Of a DNA stretch of 64,000 nt, positions 22,946-34,247 are shown piece by piece; position 1 is the first letter of the stretch, and every line of letters begins with the position of its first letter. The notes beneath the pieces were generated by a model. It was not told the DNA's origin. It saw only the letters and a program-made list of their open reading frames with translations, and searched no databases. A program made the translations under genes and the position numbers. Location: positions 132,604,532-132,668,531 of the forward strand of contig NC_055996.1 of NCBI RefSeq assembly GCF_018446385.1, in the 5' to 3' direction. This stretch comes from Zingiber officinale (lineage: Eukaryota > Streptophyta > Magnoliopsida > Zingiberales > Zingiberaceae).

Positions 22946-24375
22946 TGTTAGTGCAGAAAGTATCCGACGATCGAACCTATGTTTAATTATGTCAAAGGGT
23001 CCAAAGTTAAGTTGTCTTGTGATCTAACAAGTTTGAATGAGCTCGCAAGAAAGTCTAAGTGTTCTTAGGCAAAAGTCCTAGCTGCGGTTAGGCAAGTGAA
23101 AAACCCTAGGAGGTAGTAACCCTAGGTCCTAAGGGGCGGTAACCCTAGGTAAGGAAAAGTCCTAGCTGCGGTTAGGCAAGTGGAAAACCCTAGGGAGTAG
23201 TAACCCTAGGTCCTAGGAGATAGTAACGCTAAGCGGTGGTAACCCTAGGCGGAAAGTCTTGGCGGGTCGACAACTTCAGGCAAAATCCTAGAGTCGGGGA
23301 CTCTATGTTGAAATCCTGGTGTCGCGAACCAGGTGGAAGTCTGGACGGGTCATGAAGCGGACGTCCAGCATGAAGACCGGAAGCTTCAGACACTGAGCAA
23401 AAGTCCAGTTGGTCTGGAGGATCAATCTGGTAACAGGTAAACTCAACTGAGAGGAATAGGTGAGGATGTGTTCCCCGATGAGGGAACAGTAGGTGTCGGT
23501 TCGACCTAGGATTTCCGAGAAACTCAAAGTCAGAATCGGACAATCCGAAGACTGTCAAATGTTTTATTATTCATATCTTTATTGTACTAACTTTGTTCTG
23601 TAGGATATATGTTGTGTTTGGACTAACATACCTTACAGGAACGGTGAATCACAATAAAATGCTCGGATGAACAATGTCCAAGGCGCCTTCGGGGTTGTTG
23701 GAGGCGCCTCGGGCGGCTTGGCTGTAGCTGCGCAGGAAGCAGGGTAGAAGGCGCCTTCCAAGGACGCTGAATGCGCCTTCCAAAGACGTTGAAGGTGCCT
23801 TGGACAGCTGATGGAAGGCGCCTTCCAAGGACACTGAAGGCGCCTTCAGGTGGATAATCAGCGATCGCAGCGGAGATTATCGACGACCGAGATTTGGGGG
23901 ATAAGAGTTCGTTGAAGGCGCCTTCCAAGAAGCTTGAAGGCGCCTTCAACGACCCTATATAAGCAGGTCACGAATTGATGCATGGTAGACTTCAAATTGC
24001 AATCTTTCTACTGTGCACTGCTCTACAAGATGAACCTCTACTCGGTAACGTAACTCTGGCAACCGGGCGACGCTCAGCTGCTGTTCCGACAATTGACGAC
24101 TACTTCCATAATCTTTTATTGTCAGTATAATCTTTTTAAGTTCAATACTTGTAATTAATCTTGTAAAGATTCTCGAGCTTATAGTGATTGTCCATCGAAG
24201 GCGATCAACAATTGCGGGCCATGGAATATGAGTCGACACGGACTCTGAACCAAGTAACCAAAAATGTTAGCGATTGCTTTTAGTTTACTTCTATATTCCG
24301 CTGCGTATTTACAAAACGAACGAATTAGCCACGAGCGCTATTCACCCCCCTCCCCTAGTGCTTTTCGATCCAACA
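22946..24375 (+). repeat. 5' LTR (1430 bp) with internal minisatellites
   Basis: The first part (about 23080-23260) repeats the AACCCTAGG...TCCTAGG theme. At 23680-23950 a GC-rich minisatellite repeats GAAGGCGCCTTCCAAGGAC, a motif that is nearly its own inverse. A TATA box TATATAA at 23956-23962 follows immediately, so the palindromic block sits at the promoter. The 3' part ends CACCCCCCTCCCCTAGTGCT and CCAACA. Confidence 0.85.
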
Positions 24376-24648
24376 ATTGGTATCAGAGCGGGGTCGTTTC
24401 GAATCGGTGAAACCACCATTCAAGCAATTTTTTCGTGGTAATTTTTTTTTAATTTTCGGAGTCAATCGGAATCGGTAAAATTGCCGCCTTCCGATCTGTT
24501 TTTTCGATCGAGTTCTTTCGTTTCTCGAAGTTGGTGCAAACACCACTCGAGTTTTTATTATATTCTCTTGTTCCCGCACTACTAATCTAAGACCAAGTCT
24601 TGGAATCTTTGTTGTCCTTTTATTGTGTGCGAGATTCTATTTCAATTG

Positions 24649-26230
24649 CCCATCAAGAAGGCTATAGCATAGCCCGCCCGTCTCTCTTCTCCGGCGAAGA
24701 CTTCGACTACTGGAAGGGCCGAATGGAGTATCATCTGAACACTCAGGTGGAAATGTGAATAATAATTCAGACTGGATTCACATGTCCTACCGAAGATGGA
24801 GTCCTCATCCCCTGCGACAAATGGGACTCACCAACCCACAAGAAGATTGAAGTCGATGCAAAAGCAATCTGCACTTTCCAATGTGGCCTAAGCAAAGAAT
24901 AGCTGAACCGGGTTGGTCCCTTCAACAGTGCAAAGGAGTTGTGGGAAAAATTGATCGAGTTGCATGAGGGCACTTCCGACACAAAGGTAAGCAAATGAAA
25001 CTTAATTTTGAATAAGGAGTTATATAATATAAAAATGCAGGAAGGTGAGTCAGTGAGCCAGCTTCATGCTCGCATACAAGATCTACTAAACGAACTCCAC
25101 ACAATCGGACAGAAGGTTGAAAATCGCGACGTCATCAGGTATGCATTAAATGCATTTCTAAGGAACACCTTGTGGGCATCCATGGTAGATGTTTACAAAG
25201 TGTCTAAGGATTTGTCATTAATCAAATTAGACGAATTATTTTCAGAATTCGAGCTTCATGAACAATCTAATACTACTCCGGCCGAGAAAGGTATTGCTTG
25301 GATTGTGGGAACAAGCAGAACGCGGTAACCAAAAGCAAAGCGCAGAATCGAATCCAAGTCCGAAGATGAATCGGACTCAGAAGACGACGAAATTACCGCC
25401 GAGCTATACGGAAAATGTACAAAAAGAAGAAGGTGACTCAATCAAATACGAAGGTCAAGTCTGGAGTTACATGCTACGGCTGCAACCAGAAGGGACATTA
25501 CAAGTCGGACTGTTTGAACCAGAAGCAATGAAGAAGGAAGTCCTTGAAAGCAATGTGGTCCGAGTCCTCTGATGATTCCGACGAAGAACACAAGTAAACA
25601 AGCTACCTTGCTCTACCGGTACAAGCGTACGTTGCTGAAACCGAGTCCGAGTCTGATATCGAGAGCGAATCGGAAACCAAGTCCGAGAGAAGCTACGAAT
25701 CTGTATCCGTTTCCAAATGGCCTAATCACATTGTAAGCTCTCTAATTTCTGGTACTAACGTAAATGATTTACAAAATTTAGTTTCATATTTATTAAAGAA
25801 ATTGGCCAAATCCAACGTCCGAGTCAAGTCACTCCAAAATGAGGTAACAATCCTTAAGGAGGAGACTAACCTAAGTTCTTTGACTGAGCAAGTTTAGGAA
25901 GAAAATTCCAATTTGAAAACTCAAGTCAAAGAACTCAAGGACTCATTGAAACGGTTCACTTTGGGTTTCAAGAATCTTGATCTGATTCTTGGAAAATAAA
26001 GGACCGTATACAACCGAACTGGGCTTGGATACAAGGTCAAACAAAGATTTAGATCCTACTTATCATTAGTAAATCGATCAAATAGAAAATTAGTCCAAGC
26101 ATGGGTCCCTAAGTCAAACTTGATTAATCAAGTTGGACTTGGTCAATATTGGGTCCCCAAGGATCAAATCCATTATCTTGATAGACCCTATCAAAGCTAT
26201 GATCCAGGGGAGCCAATAGAAAAATAATTT
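24649..26230 (+). pseudogene. Sirevirus-type gag, decayed
   Basis: Readable segments in order: ARPSLFSGEDFDYWKGRMEY (about 24670-24730); KLIELHEGTSDTK (about 24950-24985); MQEGESVSQLHARIQDLLNE (25035 on), part of an open frame 25008-25328; the zinc knuckle CYGCNQKGHYKSDC (25472-25513); an acidic/Ser-rich stretch; a coiled-coil-like tract (VKSLQNEVTILKEE); then LDLILGK, YNRTGLGYK and QAWVPK near 25975-26110. The gag C-terminal extension with coiled coil and a GLGY/WVPK tail is typical of Sireviruses. Stops occur near 24757, 24901, 24997 and 25326, with at least two frameshifts. No protease follows where a full Sirevirus would have one. Confidence 0.8.
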
Positions 26231-28167
26231 TTATCAATAAATAGATTTGTTTGATACTTGCCTCACTGCTTTCATTATGCATGCTTAGATTAGAATAGAT
26301 AAAGATCTCGGCTTGATTCACATTTGACTTGTTAGACCTAGGAGTTCCAGAAAGGAAATTAAATATTCAATTTATTTGAAAGGATTTGTCTAAAAGTGGT
26401 GGATGATATCATACCCAAGAAGGTCTAGTGCCTTGCCATAGTCTGGAAGTCAATCATTGAAATAAATATTTAATTGACTACCTGAAAAACCTTAGTCTAA
26501 CTCAATTATAAATCAATCCTTAGATTGTAATTTAAATTGAATATTAAATTAACCATCTCACAAAACTATTAAAGTTCTATTATTGAAAATCTAGAAAAGA
26601 GGGTGATGGACCTAGGTTTAAAATAGTTAAAATTAATTCAATTAAGTTAACTTGATTAATTTCAAAATCTTACTTAATATTATAATTATTTATAAAATCA
26701 TAATTAATTTCAAAATTAATTTTAAAATCTTAATGAATTCAAAAATCTTAATTATTTGATTATTAATTTTCAAATCATGATTAATATGTAAGTTTATAAT
26801 TAATTTTCAATATATCTTCAAAATCTTCAAAATTTTAATTATTGTCAAATGTTTAAATCTAATTAAACTCATATTTTAAAATCTGAAATTTAAACTCATT
26901 GAAAATTCAAACTTATATTTTAAAATCTCAATATTTTTAAATATTGATAAAATTAAATAAACTTAATTCCGTAGTGTGTGTAACTGAACATGTTTGATAA
27001 CCTAGAATTGATGACATGAAAAATTAAGAAAAAAATTAGAAAAATAAATAATAACTTTTATATTTATTTTACATGCTTGGACTCTAGTCTCTTCAAAATT
27101 TTTAAAGCATTAATCAAGGGGGAATGAAAGGAAGTTAAGGCATTAATTTTTTTTTTCAAAATTCCAAAGTTAAATTATTTTTCTTTGAAAAAGTTGAACT
27201 ATTTTTAAATCTAAGTGTTTATCAAAATATTTTTAAAGCTAAGTTTTTATCAAAATTTTTAAATCTAAATGTTTATCAAAATATCTTTGAAGCTAAGTTT
27301 TTATCAAAATTTTAAATCTAAGTGTTTATTAAAATATTTTTAAAGCTAAGTTTTTATCAAAATATTTTTAAATCTAAGTGTTTATCAAAATATTTTTAAA
27401 GCTAAGTTTTATCAAAATATTCTTAGTGAAGTTTTTATAACAATATTTTTAAAAGCTAAAAGTATTTCTATCAAAAGTTTTTTAAGCTATGTACTTAACT
27501 AAGTTTTTATCAACTTTTTTTTTGCTAAGTACATAACTTAGTTTTTATCAAATTTTTTTTTAACTGAGTTTTAATCAAAATCCTTTTTAAGCTGAGTACT
27601 TTTAACTAAGCCTTTTTCAAAACCTTTACAAAGCTAAAATTTAGCTAAGTTATTTTTTTTTTTTGAAAAAGCTAAGATAGCTTCAAAACCTAAGATTAGC
27701 TAAGTTTTTTTTACAACTAAGTAATTTTCAAAGCTAAAATTTAGCTAAGTTTTTTTTTAAAGCTAAGTATTTTCAAAGCATTTCTAAATTAGCTGAATGT
27801 GTTTCAAAACACTTATTTTTTAAAAGCTAAGTTTAGCTCAGTTTTTTTTTAAAAAAAGGCCGACTCACTTTCAAACGGTTAAAAATTAGCTAAATTTTTT
27901 AAGTGTTACCCTTTAAGGGGAGCTTAAAATAGAATAAATATTTTTTTTATCTTTACATGTAAAACTACTCTCTCAACTTAGTATTATTTTTTATTTATGT
28001 CAAAGGGGGAGAGAAAAGTCAAAGTTAAGAATTTAAACATAACTTTTATGAAACGGGAAGCATAAGGGAGTTTTTTTACAAATTATTGTTCATGCTTAAA
28101 TTCCTTTATTTATTGTTATGTTTTACTTAACTTTGAACTGTATTGCCATAATCAAAAAGGGGGAGAT
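26231..28167. repeat. AT-rich interior of the Sirevirus-like element with a degenerate repeat
   Basis: No pol similarity in either strand. At about 27180-27900 a motif close to AAGCTAAGTTTTTATCAAA recurs many times with a ~20-60-base spacing, degenerating to the right. The last ~250 bases before the right LTR (AGGGGGAGAGAAAAGTC and GGGGGAGATTG) are purine-rich, as expected before a copia 3' LTR. Confidence 0.65.
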
Positions 28168-28822
28168 TGTTGGTGCGGGAAGCAAGAACGATCGAACTTG
28201 GGTTTTGATTATGTCAAATGGTACAAAGTTAAGTTGTCTTGTGATCTAACAAGTTTGAATGAACTTGTAGGAAAGTCCTAAGTATTTTTAGGTAAAAGTC
28301 CTAGCTGCGGTTAGGCAAGTGGAAAACCCTAGGGGTGGTAACCCTAGGTCCTAGGAGGCAGTAACCCTAGGTCCTAGGGGACGGTAACCCTAGGTAAGAA
28401 AAAGTCCTAGCTGCGGTTAGCAAGTGGAAAACCCTAGGGGGTGGTAACCCTAGGTCCTAGGGGGTGGTAACTCTAGGCGAAAAGTCTTGGCGGGTCGAGG
28501 GTTTCGACACTCAGCTGCTGTTCCGACAATTGACGACTACTTCCATAATCTTTTATTGTCGGTATAATCTTTTTAAGTTCAGTACTTGTAATTAATCTTG
28601 TAAAGATTCTCGAGCTTATAGTGATTGTCCACCGAAAGCGATCAACAATCGCGGGCCTTGGAGTAGAAGTCGACACAAACTCCGAACCAAGTAACCAAAA
28701 GTATTAGCGATTGCTTTTAGTTTACTTCTATATTCCGCTGCGTATTTACGAAACGAACGAATTAGCCACGAGCGCTATTCACCCCCACCCCCACCCCCCC
28801 TCTAGCGCTTTTAGATCCTACA
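28168..28822 (+). repeat. 3' LTR, internally deleted
   Basis: 655 bp. It matches the left LTR up to CTTGGCGGGTCGA (28497) and resumes at CACTCAGCTGCTGTTCC (28506), skipping the part that holds the GGCGCC minisatellite and the TATA box. It ends CCTACA beside the GAATG duplication. Confidence 0.85.
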
Positions 28823-28827
28823 GAATG

Positions 28828-31481
28828 CTTCGCAAACAAAATTGTTGAAAGTAGCACATAATAGAGTAGAATCAAGTGTGGCCAATGCACTAAGGAGTCC
28901 AGTTATAAGAAACATGGGAAGAAATTATTGTACCAGTAAAAGTAAAAATGATAACAATACTTGTTGGGCTACCTTGTAGGGCCGAGCTACTTTGTAAGGC
29001 TGAGTTGTTGAGTTACAGAGTCGGCCGAGTTGTTGAGCTATCGAGTTGCAAAGTCGGCTGAGTTGTCGAGTTCTCGAAAACAGAGATGCTAAGACATGCG
29101 TTCAACACAGTTTCTTTAAAACAGATTCGCCCCCCTGCAGCTATGCTTCGAGGTCATGTTGGGCGTCTGTTCGAGGATACAATAGGAGAAACCACGTAGA
29201 CAACCAAGTACTGGTTGTTAGTGGCGAACCAAGTGTGTACTTGATTGCTATCACGAAGATTCTACCGAGTGAAATGCACGACAGGGAGAGAAGTTTTTAG
29301 GGAACGAAGGTGGAAACTTTTGCATCCCTATGCTCATCGTTAAGGCTTTCATCCCTACGCTGCATTGAATGGTCAAGTAAAGGCGATTTAATGCCCAAGG
29401 TTAATGCCAACCACCAACAATTAAAGGTCAGCTATTACTCTCTAGGTCATTAGGATTCAGGGTAATGTTTCTGTTACACTCTTGAGCAAAAAGATTTGAA
29501 TGGCAAAATGTTGAAGTTAGGAATTTAAAATTATTAAAAGTTAATGCGTTGCTTTCAAAGGCAAGGGTAAATCAGTGACAAAGGGGAAATGAGGGGGAAA
29601 TAAAAATAAAAAATTCTAAGAGATACTAGACGGGTTCTAATTTAACACCTATTTCAAAGTTTTATGGGTTGAGCCGACGGAGGGCGACTTCGCTGGGGAA
29701 AAGCTCGTCGATGACACAACTCCTCCAGGCATGGGAACTCTCGATGGCAAGGCAAGTAGATTTCCCCTAGTAGGTATGGGATGAGTGGTTCTTCTTGTTG
29801 GCTTGCAAATCAAACTCGATGTTGACCTTGCTTCGGTGCAAGGGTGTTTGCTTGATTTTTCTCTTGTTCTGTTCCAAATTTCAGAGATGTAGGATGTTTT
29901 TCTTGACGATTTCATTGCTTCCTTGTAATGGTCTTGTTCCATTGAAAAGGGTTCAGGATTCATAGATGGGTTTCAGTTTCTTGCAATGCTCTTCGAGAGG
30001 CTTTAGTACTTCTGGATGTTGATCAGATTTGGGAAACGGGGTTTGGATTTGATAATGTACTCGTTCCTCCTCAAGCTAGCAGCAGATTTGGTAGATTGCA
30101 AATTTGTTTTCGTTGTTGTATTGCTTCTCCATAATGGGTTCGGTTGTTCTATAGCAGATTAGGAGATTTTGAATGGTTTTCCTATGTAGCACCTCTTCCT
30201 CATATGGGTTTCAATCTCCTGCTACATATTTGGGTAGATTGCAAATTCATTTTCTATGTTGCATTTCTTCCACAGATTAGTCCTGATTTTCTATTGCAGA
30301 TTTGGAAGTTTTGAGTAAACTCGGTAGTAGCAATTTTTCCTCATAAGAGGTTTGTTTTCCCTGCAGCAGAGTTGGTTGAGTCCAAATTGTTTTTGAGGTT
30401 GTATTGTTTCTTCATATTGAATCCGGTTTCCTACGGCAGCTTTGGGAGTTTACGAATGGGATTTCTTTTATGTTGTGTTCTCTTTTCTGTTAACTCAAGT
30501 TTTGGGACAGCATTAGAAGAATAGAAATTTGTGTGGATTAAGTAGTTGTTCTTTCAATATTGCCTAAGATATCTAGATGGGAGGAACTATGCATGTTTGC
30601 GTGTATGGAATGATATAATAGAGTATGTATCTCCTATTAGGATAATTCAAAGATTATGTGCGTGAGTGGTGAAAATACGGGATGGGTGCCTCGGAATGAG
30701 CTCCGGGGAGGGCCCTTCCAAACATGACTAATAATGCAATGTATGATGGCTCTGGCCAAATAGATATAAATTCCCTTAAGAGGTACCTCTCGACGGTAAC
30801 ATGACTAATAACGCAATGTATGATGGTTCTGGCCAAACAGATATAAATTCCCTTAAGAGATACCTCTTGACAGTTTATGATCAGGGACCAAATGAATGTG
30901 CTCTACTGGTGGTCGCCACATTTGCATCATGTTTATTTTTTTGGGTTATGTTTAAGTATTCTTTCATGTGTGTAAGTATGCCATGCTCGATGCTCTTTGA
31001 CTTTATTCCTATCAAATGAATGTCTAAGTTTTCTCTTAGGTATAAGTAAGTTCATACTCCTTATTTCCTAATTTCTGCACTCAATCTGCTATTCATGTCA
31101 TTTACCTACTAGTACAATTTACTTGCCGGGTTCGTGGACTAATGAAATAAATGATGCAGGTTGCGGAGATGGCACTAAGGATGTGGTAGGGGACATGGAG
31201 GTGGAGTAACTGAGGAGACGAGGTGGAATGCACAACACACTGTCAGGGGTCCCTAGAGCATGTTATACCATTTGGTCTTTCAAATTGTGCTATGGATATA
31301 AGTTGGAAACTAATTGTTTGCTTACCTAGCATGAGTTCATAAAATTTTCCTTTGACTGTCGTATGTTCGGTTTGAGGTTCATTGGGCTGAAAGTTTTCCT
31401 TCTTTTGATTTTTTTAAAAAAAAAGTTACTTGTGGTGTGTTATAATTATGGTGTTACAAGTAGACTGTAAGGGTCTTTTCA
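28828..31481 (+). repeat. Candidate 5' LTR region of a gypsy element
   Basis: No gene found. At 28965-29085 the motif GAGTTGTTGAGTTACAGAGTCGGCC repeats imperfectly. About 30081-30490 is a ~70-bp minisatellite and 30721-30874 a 77-bp direct tandem pair. The end at 31481 (TTTTCA) is followed by ATTGATATCAAAA, a decayed form of the ATTGGTATCAGAG primer-binding site, then by gypsy gag. I therefore infer that much of this is the LTR; its left edge is uncertain (a TGTTGGGCTACC at about 28963 is one option), and no 3' LTR is seen. Confidence 0.45.
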
Positions 31482-31683
31482 ATTGATATCAAAATAGTCG
31501 TTCCTAAAGGACAATGTGTGCATAAAATCTCATCAACGACTCGGATACTTCCGCCTTCAAGTCTGTAAGATCTACCTTTCAAAAGTTATAGTCATGAATC
31601 TAATTATGTACTTTAGCTATGATATGTACATATAAATATGCATATGTGAGGTAATGACGGAGATATTTTGGGACATTTAGGTT

Positions 31684-32920
31684 ATGACTACTAGAAGAAA
31701 CAACGGTGAAGTTGGTGGATAGAACAATCAGTTTTTAGTAAGTCCGTTTTTCGTGGGACTTACTGTGCTCCTACAAGAGTAAAGTTGAATTCATGGGGAG
31801 CAGATTCAGCAACTGATGAGAGCTAGGGAAAATGAAAGTGCTTTCAACCGCCCCACAGTTAATGTGAACCCGGTTTACCGACAGTTCGACTGAGTCCAAC
31901 AGAATTCAAGGGTATCACCGACCCAATTATTGTGGAAGGATGGATCCAATCATTGGAGACGATTTACGACTTCATGCAGCTCACTGAAGCGGCAAATTTA
32001 AGTGTGCGATATTCATATTACGTGATGATGCTCAGTTTGGTGGGAGGATGCCCGTTCTGCGATGGACTTGACTACTTTGACATGGGCTGGTTTTAAATAA
32101 GTGTTCTATGGGAAGTACTTCACAATGGCCAGCAAAACCCAACTGGCAAGGGAATTCTTGGAGACATGACAACGGTTGAATATGTCAAGAAGTTTGAGAG
32201 AGGACGTTATTTCGTGCCCATGGTTGTCGAACAACCACCAGAGGAGCTGAAACATTTTATCGAAAAGTTGAGTGTTGCAATCCGACATGATGTCAAGCTG
32301 AGCAGGGTTACCACACTTAAAGCGGCAGTGGATCAGGTATTGATGTCAGAGAGAGACAGGAATGAAATGATAAAAGATGCACATAACAAGAGGATAAGTT
32401 ACCAAGGAAGGGAACAGCAAGGGTCAAGTAGAAAGAAGCCTTTCCTGTTTAGTTTCAAGGAAAGCAGCAGAATTAGACTCAGACACGACAACGACCTCAG
32501 GGATCTCGACCCGCCGCTGACGGCACTATCCCCAAGGTTAACGACAGGGTTTCGTATCCCAAGTGTGGGAAAGTTCATGTTGGGCAGTATCTGATGGGTT
32601 CGAATGCTTGTTACATGTGAAAGAAATCAGGACACTTTGCTAAAGACTGCCCCTAGCTTAAGGAACCAACCAAAGGAAGAGTATTTGCTATGACTCAGGA
32701 GTAGGTCAATCATCAATTATGATTTTTGTTGCCGACCTACCTGTCCATGCGTTAATAGATTCCGGAGCTACCCATTCTTTTATATTTGTGTCATATATCG
32801 CAAAGTTGGGCATTAAACCTAATAGAATGACGATGGAATATAGTGTTTCCTTACCCTCAGGAGAAGAACTGCACAACAATAATATGGTCAAACATGGTGG
32901 CTAGATATTAATGGAGTCCA
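31684..32920 (+). pseudogene. Ty3/gypsy gag and protease remnant
   Basis: The ATG at 31684 begins a gypsy-like gag start (MTTRRNNGEVGG). Then, with frame changes: DPIIVEGWIQSLETIYDFM (about 31920-31975); FYGKYFT and LAREFLE (about 32100-32165); DMTVEYVKKFERGRYFVPM (32163 on), part of a frame to 32594; and a zinc knuckle ACYM-stop-KKSGHFAKDCP (32608-32655) in which the second cysteine codon is now TGA. The retroviral-type aspartic protease follows: VHALIDSGATHSFIFVSYIAKLGI (32740-32820). No RT or integrase follows. The order and motifs fit chromovirus/Tekay-type gag-pro, but lineage needs a tree. Confidence 0.85.
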
Positions 32921-33060
32921 CAAAAAATTGGTAAAATCTTAGTTCTTGATTTTGGAACCAAAGTTTTTATTTAAACCAAAAATCTAAGCCATCCAATAGT
33001 AATATGTTTAAAAATAGAGGTTTATTTTTTAAACCCAACAATTTAGTCGGGATGCCCTAA

Positions 33061-33541
33061 GTTGAGTATGTGGAAAGTAGACGAGCACTTGCACCCATTC
33101 TGAAGACGATGGATTACAGTGACAGAGTTTTGCACCAAAACCTAAGAGAGAAGTTATGAATCAACATAATATTTTCCAAAATGTAAATGAAAATTCTAGA
33201 TATAATTAAAGAAATTATTTGTGATCAACATTTTTATAGTAGTTTATAATAAAATTCATTTTTTAAAATATAATATGTTTTAAAAATATTATGTTGAAAA
33301 TATCAAAAGCATGAAAATAAACAAGTTGAACTATTTTCATAAAAATGAAATTTTCTTATAAATTGCTATTAAAATGATGCACGAATAGTTTCTTCATTTG
33401 TATCATGAATTTTTATTTTTCTTTTGGAAAATATTATGTTAGACTCATGACTTCTCTTAGCCTTTGATGCAAAAACCCCTCACCTTGATCCTTTGTCTTC
33501 ACAATGGCTACAAGTGCTCGTTTACCTTCCTCAAGCCCAAC
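33061..33541. repeat. Foldback (inverted repeat), ~200-bp arms
   Basis: The left arm 33061-33264 matches the reverse complement of 33341-33541 over nearly its whole length, with a ~77-base loop. Shared blocks include GACGAGCACTTG, CATTCTGAAGAC (CATTGTGAAGAC in the other arm), CTAAGAGAGAAGT and CATAATATTTTCCAAAA. Arms differ by scattered substitutions and small indels. No flanking duplication was found. Confidence 0.75.
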
Positions 33542-34017
33542 TTACCAATCTCACGCAATAAATTACTTAACAAAAGGTAGACAAATCATCAAGTAACACA
33601 TCATCATTTAAGAGTTAGAACTTCGTTGTGGTGCTACCATGCTCATTTAATACCCCTCTTTGTTTGATTACCATCATCAATGAATACCATCTTGGTTGGT
33701 CCTCTAAATTAACAAGACCTTCGAGCAAAGGGGAGAACCCATGCATAATTGACTTAGGTGTCGATGACTTCTGCTGTGATGCCACATAATTCTAGCCCCA
33801 AACGCATCGAGTGCGAGGGAACCATTTAATAACAAAATAATAATAATAATAAATCTGAATCATCGAGCTAGTTTCACGCGGATTCGAGTATTCGACTCTC
33901 CGACGCAGGAACAAATAGCAACCACCAAAAAGGATCAAGCATTTAAAGATGTATAGAAATAAAAGGCGAATTAGTCGTTCGAAAAACTAGATACCTAGCG
34001 AAGAAAGAGGCTGAGTA
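33542..34017. other. Spacer
   Basis: Mixed-composition sequence with an (AAT)n stretch near 33830-33850. No recognisable gene. In minus-strand terms this lies just 3' of the PP2A-like exon fragment, but I find no further PP2A exons in it. Confidence 0.5.
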
Positions 34018-34180
34018 AGAGCTAACCTCCTGTTCCGACAGTGGTCTGCGCCGCATGAGCTGCTCGATCTGCTCATCGAGGTTGGCACGGCAGCTGGGCG
34101 CCTCTGCGACCCCGTTCGAAACCCTAACAAGATCTCCTCGCCCACTGCGAATCCAACTCCCTCGCTCTTCCTCTAAATCT
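34018..34180 (-). pseudogene. Inverted fragment of PP2A catalytic-subunit exon 1
   Basis: Read on the minus strand it gives [20 protein letters not shown] followed by a GTTAGC donor-like sequence. This aligns with exon 1 of the intact PP2A gene at 44012 ([19 protein letters not shown]), and upstream the leader block AGAGGAAGAGCGAGGGAGTT also matches. The segment equivalent to the start codon is changed (TTCGAACGGGGTCGC against GCGAACGCGGTCCC), so the ATG is gone. C and Q of the parent QC are replaced by R. No exon 2 follows. It is probably a partial duplicate in opposite orientation; a first exon of another transcript is less likely. Confidence 0.8.
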
Positions 34181-34247
34181 TCCAGGCGAGCGGCGCGCAA
34201 AATTAAGAAATCGTTGCGCAAAATTGTAGAAAAGAGATATTCCTCAC

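Larger units (their letters stand above)
22946..28822 (+). mobile_element. Sirevirus-like copia element with gag but no pol (TR-GAG-like)
   Basis: A perfect 5-bp duplication GAATG (22941-22945 and 28823-28827) brackets the element. Left LTR 22946-24375 (TGTTAGTGC...CCAACA) and right LTR 28168-28822 (TGTTGGTGC...CCTACA) match at both ends, but the right one lacks ~780 internal bases. The primer-binding site TGGTATCAGAGC is at 24378-24389, and a purine tract AAAAAGGGGGAGAT precedes the right LTR. The interior has a decayed gag with a CCHC knuckle (24649-26230), then ~1.9 kb of AT-rich sequence without protease, integrase or RT. It would depend on a complete relative to move. Confidence 0.9.

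Noticed and set aside
23229-23949. Minus-strand frames of 74-109 codons in the Sirevirus-like LTR
   Set aside because: They arise from the CCTAGG and GGCGCC minisatellites and have no protein character.
29649-29963. 104-codon minus-strand open frame
   Set aside because: No domain or splice context; lies within the gypsy LTR candidate region.
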